Positions 1-5,134 of a DNA stretch of 5,134 nucleotides are shown here, in pieces; position 1 is the stretch's first letter; each line of letters starts with the position of its first letter. Source of the DNA: Anaerolineae bacterium (GTDB lineage Bacteria; Chloroflexota; Anaerolineae; Epilineales; JAHCIE01); NCBI GenBank assembly GCA_026129385.1, contig JAHCIE010000262.1:1-5134 (forward strand). Direction: 5' to 3'. The notes beneath the pieces were generated by a model, which was not told the origin of the DNA, searched no databases, and worked only from the letters and a program-made list of their open reading frames with translations. The translations under genes and the position numbers were made by a program.

Positions 1-2
1 AA

Positions 3-551
3 ATGCCCGATGTCGTGCAACGCCTGGACCGCCTCGACCAGACCGTCGCGACGGTCACCGACGCGCGCGGCGCGCAGTTGGACCAGCAGATCACGCAACT
101 GGCCGCGCCCATCGGGCGCGTGGGGGAGGCGCTGGGCACGGTCAGCCAGGGCATCACGGCCCTGGACGCCACCCTGACGACTGTCAACCGGCTACCGGGC
201 GTCAACGTCCAGCCCCTGCCGCCCCAACTGACCGAGGCAACGACTCGTCTCGACCGCCTCAGCAGCAATTTTGCCGAGGTGGAGTCAACCATCAACGCCA
301 CGACCTTCGATGGCTCGCGGCTGCGCGCCGCTGTAAGCAACGTCAACACCGAGGTCAAAGCGCTCCAGGCCAATTTGCAGCAGGCCGAGACACGCCTGGC
401 GGCGACCCAGGCCTCGGTGCAGCGGCTGCAAATCAGCGCGCCCGGCCTGCTGACAACCAGCCTGATCGTGCTAGGCCTGTTCCTGGTGCTGCTGGCAGCC
501 GGCCAGGCGGCCCTGTTCAAGGTCTCGTGGGATTGGTTCCGCCAGGGGTAG
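3..551 (+). CDS. Coiled-coil protein with C-terminal membrane anchor (probably partial at its 5' end)
   Basis: I do not recognise this as a named family. The visible 182 residues are mostly helical, with heptad-like spacing of Leu/Val/Ile at about residues 5-62 and 76-143, split by a Pro-rich break (LPGVNVQPLPPQ, 64-75). A strongly hydrophobic stretch at about 148-171 (LLTTSLIVLGLFLVLLAAGQ) is followed by a short tail, KVSWDWFRQG, and a TAG stop. It is therefore probably membrane-anchored by its C-terminus, with a long coiled coil on one side; a structural, scaffolding or spacer role is only a guess. The first ATG lies two bases from the window edge, so no ribosome binding site can be seen and the true start is probably upstream. 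Many proteins of this shape have a second membrane segment before the coiled coil. A hairpin 28 bases after the stop probably ends transcription. That it is coding is fairly secure; function is unknown. Confidence 0.75.
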   Translation: MPDVVQRLDRLDQTVATVTDARGAQLDQQITQLAAPIGRVGEALGTVSQGITALDATLTTVNRLPGVNVQPLPPQLTEATTRLDRLSSNFAEVESTINATTFDGSRLRAAVSNVNTEVKALQANLQQAETRLAATQASVQRLQISAPGLLTTSLIVLGLFLVLLAAGQAALFKVSWDWFRQG

Positions 552-578
552 GGATGGCTTCCGCTGGGAAAATAGTGA

Positions 579-606
579 CGGGGCCAGGGGCTTATCCCTG
601 GCCCCG
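579..606. terminator. GC-rich hairpin, probable terminator between convergent reading frames
   Basis: A perfect 11-bp inverted repeat, CGGGGCCAGGG at 579-589 and CCCTGGCCCCG at 596-606, encloses a six-base loop. It begins 28 bases after the stop of the plus-strand coiled-coil gene. On the plus strand no T-run follows it. Read on the minus strand, the stem is followed by TCACTATTTTCCC, a short T-run, so the better intrinsic-terminator geometry is for minus-strand transcription. That fits the minus-strand reading frame ending at 615. It probably serves both directions. The hairpin is certain from sequence; the terminator role is inferred. Confidence 0.65.
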
Positions 607-614
607 CGCCTGTG

Positions 615-863
615 TCACGCCGCGCCGCCGCCCGCGCCCCCGAAGAGGGACGGCTGTTCGGGCGCGCTCGCCTGGCTGCGCTCCTGACTGGTCGGCTCGC
701 CCGCTACCGCGCGGGCGATGTGCTGCCCGCCGTTGGCGGCGCGGTCGAGCAGATGGTGCAGGCCGACGACGAGCGCGAGGACGAGCTGATGAGCGGGGGT
801 GGGGTCGTGGGCCGCTTCGGCGAGGTTCCGGCCCCGCGTGTGGGCGAGACCAACCGAACCTGA
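615..863 (-). pseudogene. Start-less C-terminal reading frame, probable gene remnant
   Basis: On the minus strand an open frame of about 82 residues ends at TGA (615-617). Its look is protein-like: NLAEAAHDPTPAHQLVLAL, then GLHHLLDRAANGGQHIARAV, then a low-complexity tail SAPEQPSLFGGAGGGAA. The tail, with an acidic/Pro step, a PSLFGG motif and Gly/Ala residues, resembles a genuine protein C-terminus. Third-position GC is very high and slightly better on this strand than in the mirrored plus-strand frame (612-863). No ATG, GTG or TTG occurs in frame between the inverted repeat at 880-923 and this region, although the frame stays open through the repeat. I therefore read it as the tail of a broken gene whose 5' part was lost at the repeat. 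The stop lies nine bases before a hairpin that has a T-run on this strand, which supports former minus-strand expression. Family not recognised. The alternative is non-coding GC-rich DNA or a plus-strand gene with a GTG start at 612. Confidence 0.33.
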
Positions 864-879
864 CGCAACTCGTGCAAAG

Positions 880-923
880 ACACAGGCACGAAGCCGAGAT
901 ACATTTCTCCTTCGTGCCTGTGT
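880..923. repeat. 14-bp inverted repeat (CTTCGTGCCTGTGT type), possible terminator of the ABC gene
   Basis: ACACAGGCACGAAG (880-893) and its exact complement CTTCGTGCCTGTGT (910-923) flank a 16-base loop. The octamer CCTTCGTG occurs at 909-916 and again at 926-933, and the flank of the left arm is a degraded version of the same phrase, so this is a repeat-derived structure rather than a lone hairpin. It lies 50 bases beyond the stop of the ABC exporter gene and could stop its transcription, though the only T-run on the minus strand is CTTTGC. Related CTTCGTG-type phrases are, from general knowledge, common in intergenic DNA of environmental bacteria including Chloroflexota. It also marks the apparent break point of the start-less frame at 615-863. 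Confidence 0.6.
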
Positions 924-972
924 GACCTTCGTGTTATGAACCGGGGCGATAGATGCCGCCGTTGGTCGTCGC

Positions 973-2862
973 CTAGCGGTAGCCCGCCGCCTGGAGGTTG
1001 AACAGGCGGGCGTAGGTTCCGCCCAGGGCGAGCAGTTCCTCGTGGCTGCCCAGCTCGCGGATGCCGCCGTCCTGGATGACGGCGATGCGGTCGGCCATGC
1101 GCACCGTGCTGAAACGGTGCGAGATGAACACCGCCGTCTTGCCCGTGGTCAACGCGCCGAAACGCTGGAAGACCAACGCCTCGTTCTCAGCGTCCAGGGC
1201 GGAGGTCGGCTCGTCGAGGATGAGCACCTCGCTGTCGCGCATGAAGGCCCGGCCGAGGGCGATCTTTTGCCACTCGCCGCCGCTCAATTGATGCCCGCCC
1301 TCGAACCAGCGCCCCAGCATCGTGTCATAGCCACCGGGCAGGCCTTCTAGCAGCGGGGCCGCGCCCGCGCGCTCAGCCGAGTCGAGAACGCGCGCCTCAT
1401 CGCCCATGCGGTCGATCTGGCCATAGCCAATGTTCTCGCGGGCCGTCGCGTGGTAGCGCACGAAGTCCTGGAAGATGACGCCGATCTTCTGGCGCAGGTC
1501 GTTGAGGTCGTACTCACGCAGATCGATGCCATCCAGGAGAATCGCCCCTTCCGTCGGGTCGTATAGGCGGGTGAGCAGCTTGATGAGGGTCGTCTTGCCC
1601 GCGCCGTTGGCCCCCACCAGGGCCAGCTTCTCGCCGGGGGCGATGGTCAGATTGACGTCGCGCAGCGCCCAGTCCTCGCGGTCGGGGTAGCGGAACGAAA
1701 CGTGGCGGAACTCGATGCCGCTCTGGATTCGCTCCGGCACCGGCGCGGGGTGCAGGGTGGCAGGCATCTGCGGCTCCAGGTCCAGGAAGGCGAACAGATT
1801 GCTGACAAACAAACCGTTCTCGTACAGGCCGTTGATGCCGTCGAGGATGCCCCGGAAAGTCTGCTGGCTCTGGCGGAAGATGGACAGGTACATGGTCATG
1901 TCGCCGAGGGTGATGGCCCCGGCGGCGGTGCGGAAGATAATCCAGGCGTAGGCAACGTAGTAGGTTAGCGTCGCGATCAGCCCCCAGCCCACCGAGGCGA
2001 GGGAACGGCGCACGGCGATATCCTGGTCTTCCTGGATGGCCTTCTGTAACAACGCCTGATACTTGCGCAGCAGCGGCTCGCCCAGCCCGAAGAGCTTGAC
2101 CTCCTTGGCCGACTCATCGACGGTCAACAGATGCTCAATGTACATCATCTGCCGCGCCTCGGGCGCGCGCCAGGTCAGGATGCGGAAGCTCAGCCGCGAG
2201 TAGCGCGACTGGGCAATGAACGCGGGAATAGTCGCGCCGAACAACAGGAGGGTCAGCAACGGGTTGAACCGGAGCAGCAGCAGCGCGAAGCTGAGAATGG
2301 TGATGAGGCTCTGGATCAGATTGAACAGGCCCTGAACGATGCGCAGGCTGCGCCAGTCGGCCTCGCGGCGAGCGTTCTGGAGCTTGTCATAGTACTCGGC
2401 GTTCTCGAAATAGGTCAGGTCGAGGACGAGAGCCTTGCGGATGATGAGGGTATTAATATGCAGGTTGGTGTGGGCATGCAGGATGTGCTCGGCCAGTGAA
2501 CGCGCCTGGCTCAGCAGCGTCCCCAGCAGCAACAGGCCAAACTCGGCGAGCAGGAAGGGCAGCGCGAGACGCAGGGCGACCTCGGCCGACGCGCCAACGT
2601 TCAGAGAATTGACCACTGAGTCGACGATGAGCTTGCCAACGTAGGCCTGCGAGGCCGGCAGCAGCGCGCTGACGAGGGTAATGGCGGCCATGACGATCGT
2701 CGCCCACGCGCTGGCGTCCCACACCAGGCGCACCGCACCGGGGATGTTGCCTAAGGCTTCGGTGACTTTGTCGAGGGATAGGGGCGTCTGCTTCTTGGCG
2801 GTCGGGGGCGTCCCATTGCCTGTGTTGCGGGTAAACTGGTTCTTGACTTTCGCGGGTTTCAT
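973..2862 (-). CDS. ABC exporter half-transporter (membrane domain fused to ATPase)
   Basis: This 629-residue protein has the usual length and order of an ABCB/MsbA-type half-transporter, expected to work as a dimer in the cytoplasmic membrane and drive export by ATP hydrolysis. After a basic, probably disordered tail (1-45), hydrophobic segments lie at about 53-72, 97-118, 180-197, 199-217, 292-311 and near 318-335. The ATPase domain (about 382-625) has Walker A GANGAGKTT (417-425), Q-loop Gln465 in VIFQDFVRYHATARENI, signature LSGGEWQK (526-533), Walker B EVLILDEP with catalytic Glu551, D-loop SALD (554-557) and switch His582. All key residues are present, so it should be active. The ATG at 2862 was chosen because an AGGAGG precedes it; the frame stays open upstream to 3021, but that part reads as Arg/Ser-rich non-coding sequence. 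The substrate cannot be told: lipid, peptide and drug export are all possible. It has its own promoter candidate and is probably monocistronic. Confidence 0.93.
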   Translation of the reverse strand: MKPAKVKNQFTRNTGNGTPPTAKKQTPLSLDKVTEALGNIPGAVRLVWDASAWATIVMAAITLVSALLPASQAYVGKLIVDSVVNSLNVGASAEVALRLALPFLLAEFGLLLLGTLLSQARSLAEHILHAHTNLHINTLIIRKALVLDLTYFENAEYYDKLQNARREADWRSLRIVQGLFNLIQSLITILSFALLLLRFNPLLTLLLFGATIPAFIAQSRYSRLSFRILTWRAPEARQMMYIEHLLTVDESAKEVKLFGLGEPLLRKYQALLQKAIQEDQDIAVRRSLASVGWGLIATLTYYVAYAWIIFRTAAGAITLGDMTMYLSIFRQSQQTFRGILDGINGLYENGLFVSNLFAFLDLEPQMPATLHPAPVPERIQSGIEFRHVSFRYPDREDWALRDVNLTIAPGEKLALVGANGAGKTTLIKLLTRLYDPTEGAILLDGIDLREYDLNDLRQKIGVIFQDFVRYHATARENIGYGQIDRMGDEARVLDSAERAGAAPLLEGLPGGYDTMLGRWFEGGHQLSGGEWQKIALGRAFMRDSEVLILDEPTSALDAENEALVFQRFGALTTGKTAVFISHRFSTVRMADRIAVIQDGGIRELGSHEELLALGGTYARLFNLQAAGYR

Positions 2863-2874
2863 CGGGCGATAGCG

Positions 2875-2880
2875 CCTCCT
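2875..2880 (-). promoter_or_regulatory. Shine-Dalgarno site of the ABC exporter gene
   Basis: AGGAGG on the minus strand, 12 bases before the ATG at 2862. The spacing is longer than the usual 5-10 bases. The spacer can fold into a small hairpin, GGCG-CTAT-CGCC (2865-2876), which would shorten the effective distance but pairs the last two Gs of the site. This site decides the start: it supports Met at 2862 over the longer open frame reaching back to 3021. Confidence 0.6.
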
Positions 2881-2944
2881 GTCGGGCTTAGAACGGCGGG
2901 GGCATGAACGGGATAGAGAGGAACAACCAGAAGCGACCATGCCT

Positions 2945-2973
2945 AGCATATCGCCGCCTGGCGCCGGTGTCAC
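2945..2973 (-). promoter_or_regulatory. Candidate sigma70-type promoter for the ABC exporter gene
   Basis: On the minus strand, GTGACA (2968-2973, five of six matches to TTGACA) and TATGCT (2945-2950, four of six to TATAAT) are separated by exactly 17 bases. Transcription would start near 2938, giving a leader of about 75 bases before the ATG. The -35 box lies within a small odd palindrome, CGGTGACACCG (2965-2975), which could be a regulator site or chance. The position between selB and the ABC gene is right for a promoter. The call rests on the motif alone. Confidence 0.4.
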
Positions 2974-3086
2974 CGTCCATCTGGTCGATTGTCGCCTGGA
3001 CGAATGGGGAGTGTGTGACAAGCAAAAGATTAGATGTACTAAGCAATCGCCCTCTTACAGGCCGGGGGCGGGGGAGGGAAAACCGC

Positions 3087-5003
3087 CTAGCGCAGGACGC
3101 GCTCGTCGCCGAGGCGGCGCGTGACGTTGCGGGCGTCGAGGTGCTCCATGAGGGCCAGGGCATACTTGCGGCTGGTCCCAAACAGGTCGCGGACCTCAGC
3201 CACGGTGATCTTGCCGTTGGTCCGCAGGTGGGCGACGACGCGGTCGACCATGTCGCGGTAGGTATCGCCGCCGAACATCACATCGTCGGAGACCTTGACG
3301 AACCGCCCCTGCTCCACCAGCGAGCCGAAGACATCGGGGCCAACCTGAGCGATGGCCTCTGCCACCGAGGGCGGCGTATAGGGCTGAGCGCGTACCGCCG
3401 CCAGCAGGCGATCCACGGCCTGCTGCTGGGCGGGCGAGTAGCGCACCTGATGGTCGGCCTGCCGCAGGCCCGCCTCGGCAACGACCAATCGCCCCTGAGT
3501 CACCGCCTCGTCCACCAGCAGATTGAACACCTTCGGCGGCATCGGTTTGCCGCCACTGCCGAGGCGGGTACGGGCTTCCTCGCGCGGCATCATGGCGCGC
3601 AAAGGGTAGGCGCGATGGTAGTCGGCGGCGGCCTCGGCCAGGCGCTCGACGAGCGCGTCCCAGCCCGCAGGAGAGGAGATGAGGGATTGGGGGGGAGAGA
3701 TTGAAGAGGCGGGAGCGAGCGGTTGGCCCAGGACAATCAGGCTGCCACTCGCGAGAAGGTCGGCCAGGGCATCCGCTGCGGCGTCGCCGAGGCCGCTGTG
3801 CTTGATGGCCTCGCGCGCCTCGACCGGCTCCAGGCGCTGTACCGCCGCCAGCATGATCTCGGCCGGCGTGCCGTGGGCCAGGGTTTCGAGACGCCGCACC
3901 GTCTCCGGGCGGAAGCGGCGCAGGCGGCGCGGGGCATGGGGGTCGAGGACCGTCCCACCACCGATGGTCAGGCTCGGTGAAGGCTGGCGTAGCACGAAGC
4001 GGTCATTGCGGGCGACGATGGTCGGCTCATCCAGCACGATCTGCGCCCACGCGCTCTCGCCGGGCGCAAGCTCCTGGACGCCAAGCAGGCGGACGTGACA
4101 GGGGATCTCGCTGGCGGCGGTGAAGAAGTCCAGGCCCGCATTGTGGCGTAGGGCGCGGGGGGCGTCGGGCAACAGCTCGATCTGCGCGTCGAGCAGCCGC
4201 GTCGGCCTGAGCAATCCCGGCCGCGACAGCACGTCGCCGCGCCGCAGGTCGTCGAGGCTGACGCCAACCAGGTTGACCGCGACGCGACTGCCGGGCACGG
4301 CGACCTCCACCTTCTGCTTGTGGGTCTGGAGGCCACGGATGCGCGCTTTGAGTCCGCGCGGCAGAATCTCCACCTCGTCGCCCACGCGCAGCCGCCCATC
4401 ACTCAGCGTGCCGGTCACGACCGTGCCGAATCCCTGGATGGTGAACACGCGGTCGATGGGCAGCCGTGGCCGGCCCAGGTCGCGACGGGGCGGAATCTCC
4501 GCCAGCACGCCTTCCAGGGCAGCCAGCAGCTCGGCCAGACCGCGCCGGCGGCGGGCTGAGACGGGGACGATGGGCGCACCCGCCAGGCTGGTGGGCTGGA
4601 GCGTGTCGGCAATATCGGCCTCGACCAGGGTCAGCCAGTCGGGATCGTCCACCATGTCGGTCTTGGTGAGGGCGACGACGCCGCGCCCGATGCGCAACAG
4701 GTCGAGGATGGCCAGGTGTTCGCGCGTCTGGGGCATGACGCCCTCGTCAGCCGCGATGATGAGCAGGGCGGCGTCGATGCCGCCGACACCGGCCAGCATG
4801 TTCTTGATGAAGTCCTCGTGGCCGGGCACATCGACGATGCTGACCACCTCGCCGCTGGGCAGGGTGAGCCAGGCGAAGCCGAGGTCGATGGTCATCTCCC
4901 GCTCGCGCTCTTCCTTGAGGCGGTCGGGGTGTGTCCCGGTCAGGGCTTCAACCAGAGTCGATTTGCCGTGGTCCACGTGGCCGGCGGTGCCAATAACGTG
5001 CAT
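3087..5003 (-). CDS. selB: Selenocysteine-specific translation elongation factor SelB
   Basis: SelB is the GTPase that brings Sec-tRNA(Sec) to the ribosome at UGA codons marked by a SECIS hairpin in the mRNA. The 638-residue length fits the family (about 610-640). The GTPase domain (1-170) shows G1 GHVDHGKS (8-15), a switch I region with MTIDLGFAW (37-45), G3 DVPGHE (58-63, with the His expected in catalysis), G4 TKTD (113-116) and G5 VSA (148-150). Beta-barrel domains 2 and 3 follow (about 177-265, with IQGFGTVVTGTL at 189-200, and 268-360). The C-terminal half consists of winged helices. The last (about 582-638), with GKITVAEVRDLFGTSRKYAL and ending RRLGDERVLR, is the characteristic SECIS-binding end that separates SelB from EF-Tu and IF2. 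The ATG is canonical (MHVIGTAGHVDHGK), yet no Shine-Dalgarno sequence precedes it. A Ser/Pro linker at about 430-446 is encoded by a heptad repeat. selA, selC and selD are not in the window. Confidence 0.97.
   Translation of the reverse strand: MHVIGTAGHVDHGKSTLVEALTGTHPDRLKEEREREMTIDLGFAWLTLPSGEVVSIVDVPGHEDFIKNMLAGVGGIDAALLIIAADEGVMPQTREHLAILDLLRIGRGVVALTKTDMVDDPDWLTLVEADIADTLQPTSLAGAPIVPVSARRRRGLAELLAALEGVLAEIPPRRDLGRPRLPIDRVFTIQGFGTVVTGTLSDGRLRVGDEVEILPRGLKARIRGLQTHKQKVEVAVPGSRVAVNLVGVSLDDLRRGDVLSRPGLLRPTRLLDAQIELLPDAPRALRHNAGLDFFTAASEIPCHVRLLGVQELAPGESAWAQIVLDEPTIVARNDRFVLRQPSPSLTIGGGTVLDPHAPRRLRRFRPETVRRLETLAHGTPAEIMLAAVQRLEPVEAREAIKHSGLGDAAADALADLLASGSLIVLGQPLAPASSISPPQSLISSPAGWDALVERLAEAAADYHRAYPLRAMMPREEARTRLGSGGKPMPPKVFNLLVDEAVTQGRLVVAEAGLRQADHQVRYSPAQQQAVDRLLAAVRAQPYTPPSVAEAIAQVGPDVFGSLVEQGRFVKVSDDVMFGGDTYRDMVDRVVAHLRTNGKITVAEVRDLFGTSRKYALALMEHLDARNVTRRLGDERVLR
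3676..3703. repeat. In-frame heptanucleotide repeat inside selB
   Basis: Four successive seven-base units on the plus strand read GAGATGA (3676-3682), GGGATTG (3683-3689), GGGGGGA (3690-3696) and GAGATTG (3697-3703). All are variants of GAGATTG and lie within a wider purine-rich tract (about 3669-3718). On the coding strand they give the Ser/Pro/Ile-rich linker PASSISPPQSLISSPAG (about residues 430-446), between the first and second winged helices. The same GAGATTG unit is tandemly repeated upstream of selB at 5081-5101, so this looks like repeat DNA that arose or inserted in a tolerant linker without breaking the frame. Confidence 0.55.
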
Positions 5004-5017
5004 GGGGAAGTAGCCAG

Positions 5018-5038
5018 TCGTCAGATGTCAGTCGTCAG
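5018..5038. repeat. Heptanucleotide tandem repeat, TCGTCAG family
   Basis: Three contiguous seven-base units: TCGTCAG (5018-5024), ATGTCAG (5025-5031) and TCGTCAG (5032-5038). It starts 14 bases upstream of the selB start codon, so it lies in the selB leader or promoter region. Confidence 0.65.
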
Positions 5039-5047
5039 GGTAGCTGC

Positions 5048-5068
5048 TGCGTGATGCGTGATGCGTGA
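5048..5068. repeat. Heptanucleotide tandem repeat, TGCGTGA family
   Basis: Three identical, contiguous copies of TGCGTGA fill 5048-5068. The run adjoins the GAGAAGA/GAGATTG array, overlapping it by two bases, with no unique DNA between them. Confidence 0.75.
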
Positions 5069-5101
5069 GAAGAGAGAAGAGAGATTGGAGATTAGAGATT
5101 G
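5067..5101. repeat. Heptanucleotide tandem repeat, GAGAAGA/GAGATTG family
   Basis: Five contiguous seven-base units in one phase: GAGAAGA at 5067-5073 and 5074-5080, GAGATTG at 5081-5087, GAGATTA at 5088-5094 and GAGATTG at 5095-5101. The GAGATTG unit is also found inside selB at 3697-3703. Confidence 0.75.
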
Positions 5102-5110
5102 GCCGTTCTC

Positions 5111-5134
5111 ACGCTCCACGTTCCACGCTCCACG
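5111..5134. repeat. Heptanucleotide tandem repeat, ACGCTCC/ACGTTCC family, running off the window
   Basis: Units ACGCTCC (5111-5117), ACGTTCC (5118-5124) and ACGCTCC (5125-5131) are followed by ACG at the window edge, so the array probably continues beyond 5134. No gene, tRNA or clear promoter is seen in 5004-5134 besides these arrays. Confidence 0.7.

Noticed and set aside
612..863. Plus-strand frame with a GTG start at 612, 83 residues
   Set aside because: It shares codon boundaries with the minus-strand frame. Third-position GC is slightly worse and there is no ribosome binding site; the GTG lies just past the terminator hairpin. Not excluded, but less likely.
704..904. Minus-strand frame starting with ATG in the loop of the inverted repeat, 66 residues
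   Set aside because: The translation is Ser/Thr/Pro-rich low complexity, a frame-shifted reading of the more protein-like frame at 615-863.
2901..2943. Inverted repeat GGCATG/CATGCC in the leader of the ABC gene
   Set aside because: Arms of only six bases with a 31-base loop are expected by chance, and no riboswitch-like structure accompanies them.
2863..3021. In-frame upstream extension of the ABC protein from a TTG at 3021
   Set aside because: The extra 53 residues are Arg/Ser/Pro-rich and unlike a protein N-terminus, the promoter candidate lies inside this stretch, and AGGAGG supports the ATG at 2862.
2904..3704. Long plus-strand open frame across the intergenic region and the 3' end of selB
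   Set aside because: It runs antisense through conserved SelB winged-helix sequence and has no recognisable domain or convincing start signal.
4120..5013. Long plus-strand open frame opposite the selB GTPase region
   Set aside because: It is Arg/Ser-rich and mirrors selB codons. The minus strand carries unmistakable SelB motifs through the same stretch, so this is an antisense by-product of high GC.
5004..5134. Possible tRNA-Sec (selC) or CRISPR array upstream of selB
   Set aside because: No cloverleaf or acceptor pairing is seen. The repeats are seven-base units without spacers, so this is not a CRISPR array.

Overview
The window is GC-rich DNA with strongly G/C third codon positions. It has few coding sequences, long intergenic stretches and several seven-base tandem repeats. 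The repeat-laden intergenic DNA, the style of the ABC exporter and the form of SelB suggest a Chloroflexota (Anaerolineae/Caldilineae-like) bacterium. This is inference only: the window contains no rRNA or other marker.

Layout. (1) 3-551, plus strand: a coiled-coil protein with one C-terminal membrane segment, probably cut by the left edge. (2) 552-972: a 421-base region with a perfect 11-bp GC-rich hairpin just after that gene (579-606), a minus-strand reading frame that looks coding but has no start codon (about 615-863, probably a decayed gene tail), and a 14-bp inverted repeat of the intergenic-repeat kind (880-923). (3) 973-2862, minus strand: a complete 629-residue ABC half-exporter (membrane domain fused to ATPase). 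(4) 2863-3086: its leader, with a good Shine-Dalgarno sequence and a plausible sigma70-type promoter at 2945-2973. (5) 3087-5003, minus strand: selB, the selenocysteine-specific elongation factor, complete at 638 residues with all GTPase motifs and the C-terminal winged helices. (6) 5004-5134: no gene, but a dense mosaic of at least four families of heptanucleotide tandem repeats directly upstream of selB.

Functionally, selB implies that the organism decodes UGA as selenocysteine, which also requires selA, selC (tRNA-Sec) and selD; none of these is in the window. The ABC exporter lies downstream of selB on the same strand but has its own promoter candidate and a 224-base gap, so a shared function is not indicated.

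The most unusual signal is the seven-base repeat periodicity. It fills the region upstream of selB, and a related GAGATTG-like run also sits in frame inside selB, in the linker between two winged-helix domains. It resembles the heptameric STRR repeats known from filamentous cyanobacteria and may be an actively spreading short repeat in this genome.
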